A stretch of DNA of 23,110 nt from a virus: the IMG/VR virus record IMGVR_UViG_3300034198_009128, positions 1-23,110 of that record, one strand, 5' to 3'. Below the pieces are notes generated by a model. The model had not been told where the DNA came from. It ran no database searches and saw nothing but the letters and a program-made list of their open reading frames with translations. This document shows positions 22,877 to 23,110 of the stretch, one piece after another. Each line of letters begins with the position of its first letter. Position 1 is the first letter of the stretch. The translations under genes and the position numbers were made by a program.

Positions 22877-23110
22877 AACTCAATTACTTGGTTTTTGTCA
22901 GCGCAGATTGTCGGAATCCCGAAAGCCTTTTCAGTGTCCTGAATGAAGCGTTTTTCGTCCGTATATCCATCGCTGAGGTGAATTAAAATGATTTGTTTGC
23001 ACTCGCTTAAGTCGAGCGTTTTTAGGGTTAATAAAGCGGTTTGAAAGCTCATGTGCGAGCGAAAGCGTCTTTTGTTTACAAAGTCGTCGGCTTTGCCTTT
23101 GATGAGCTCC
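22873..23110 (-). CDS. MBL-fold metallohydrolase, C-terminal fragment at window edge
   Basis: Only the last 78 residues lie in the window; the gene continues past the right edge. The visible part reads RSHMSFQTALLTLKTLDLSE and later KQIILIHLSDGYTDEKRFIQ, then ending in a short C-terminal tail. SHMS followed by the HLSD motif is typical of the final portion of metallo-beta-lactamase-fold proteins of the YycJ/WalJ-like type, where the HLSD His is a metal ligand. Such proteins often have nuclease or phosphodiesterase activity and occur in phage replication regions. The stop at 22873-22875 shares ATGA with the next gene. Confidence 0.85.
   Translation of the reverse strand, partial: ELIKGKADDFVNKRRFRSHMSFQTALLTLKTLDLSECKQIILIHLSDGYTDEKRFIQDTEKAFGIPTICADKNQVIEL

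Noticed and set aside
1-23110. CRISPR arrays, tRNA genes, insertion sequences, attachment sites
   Set aside because: No regularly spaced repeats, cloverleaf sequences, transposase or integrase frames were seen on either strand.

Overview
The window is about 23 kb of a tailed phage (Caudoviricetes) or prophage with long-tail (siphovirus-like) architecture. The likely host is a member of the Bacteroidota. The reasons are the gene families (a DUF4494-like protein, a Bacteroidota-style tape measure C-terminus, large tail-tip proteins), the general lack of Shine-Dalgarno sequences, and intergenic octamers that exactly match the Bacteroidota -7 promoter element TAnnTTTG. No integrase, attachment site, tRNA or host gene is visible, so free phage and prophage cannot be told apart. 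Both window edges cut a gene.

Nearly everything is read on the minus strand, so genes follow each other from high to low coordinates. First comes an early or accessory block (about 23110-21530): the C-terminus of an MBL-fold hydrolase, a small membrane protein, a DUF4494-like protein, a small Cro/XRE-like HTH protein and a hypothetical protein, closed by an intrinsic terminator. A second unit with its own -7 element follows (about 21490-17126): a ParB-like protein, two small proteins, a ParB-domain/DNA methyltransferase fusion, a 58-residue protein, a putative small terminase and the large terminase. After that come the head genes (prohead protease with a C-terminal zinc ribbon, HK97-fold capsid protein, connector proteins), a putative tail tube protein followed by a strong terminator, two overlapping genes in the tail-chaperone position, the tape measure, and the tail-tip and fibre proteins down to base 1.

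The outstanding oddity is the portal gene (15959-17140). It lies on the plus strand, inverted within this otherwise one-directional packaging and head cluster. It converges on terL with a 15-bp tail-to-tail overlap. It diverges from the protease-capsid operon across a 57-bp gap that holds back-to-back TAnnTTTG elements. Portal, terminase and capsid would therefore be made from separate, partly antisense transcripts.

Structural-gene dosage seems to be set by RNA signals. A terminator with a GCAA tetraloop lies after the tail tube gene and its small follower. A long hairpin that could also form an alternative pairing lies just after the capsid gene. An internal promoter element lies before the tail tube gene. 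Genes are otherwise packed with ATGA or short overlaps, and no gene-free stretch exceeds 300 bases. Three small ORFs of 28, 50 and 58 codons fill gaps and fit the operon spacing.
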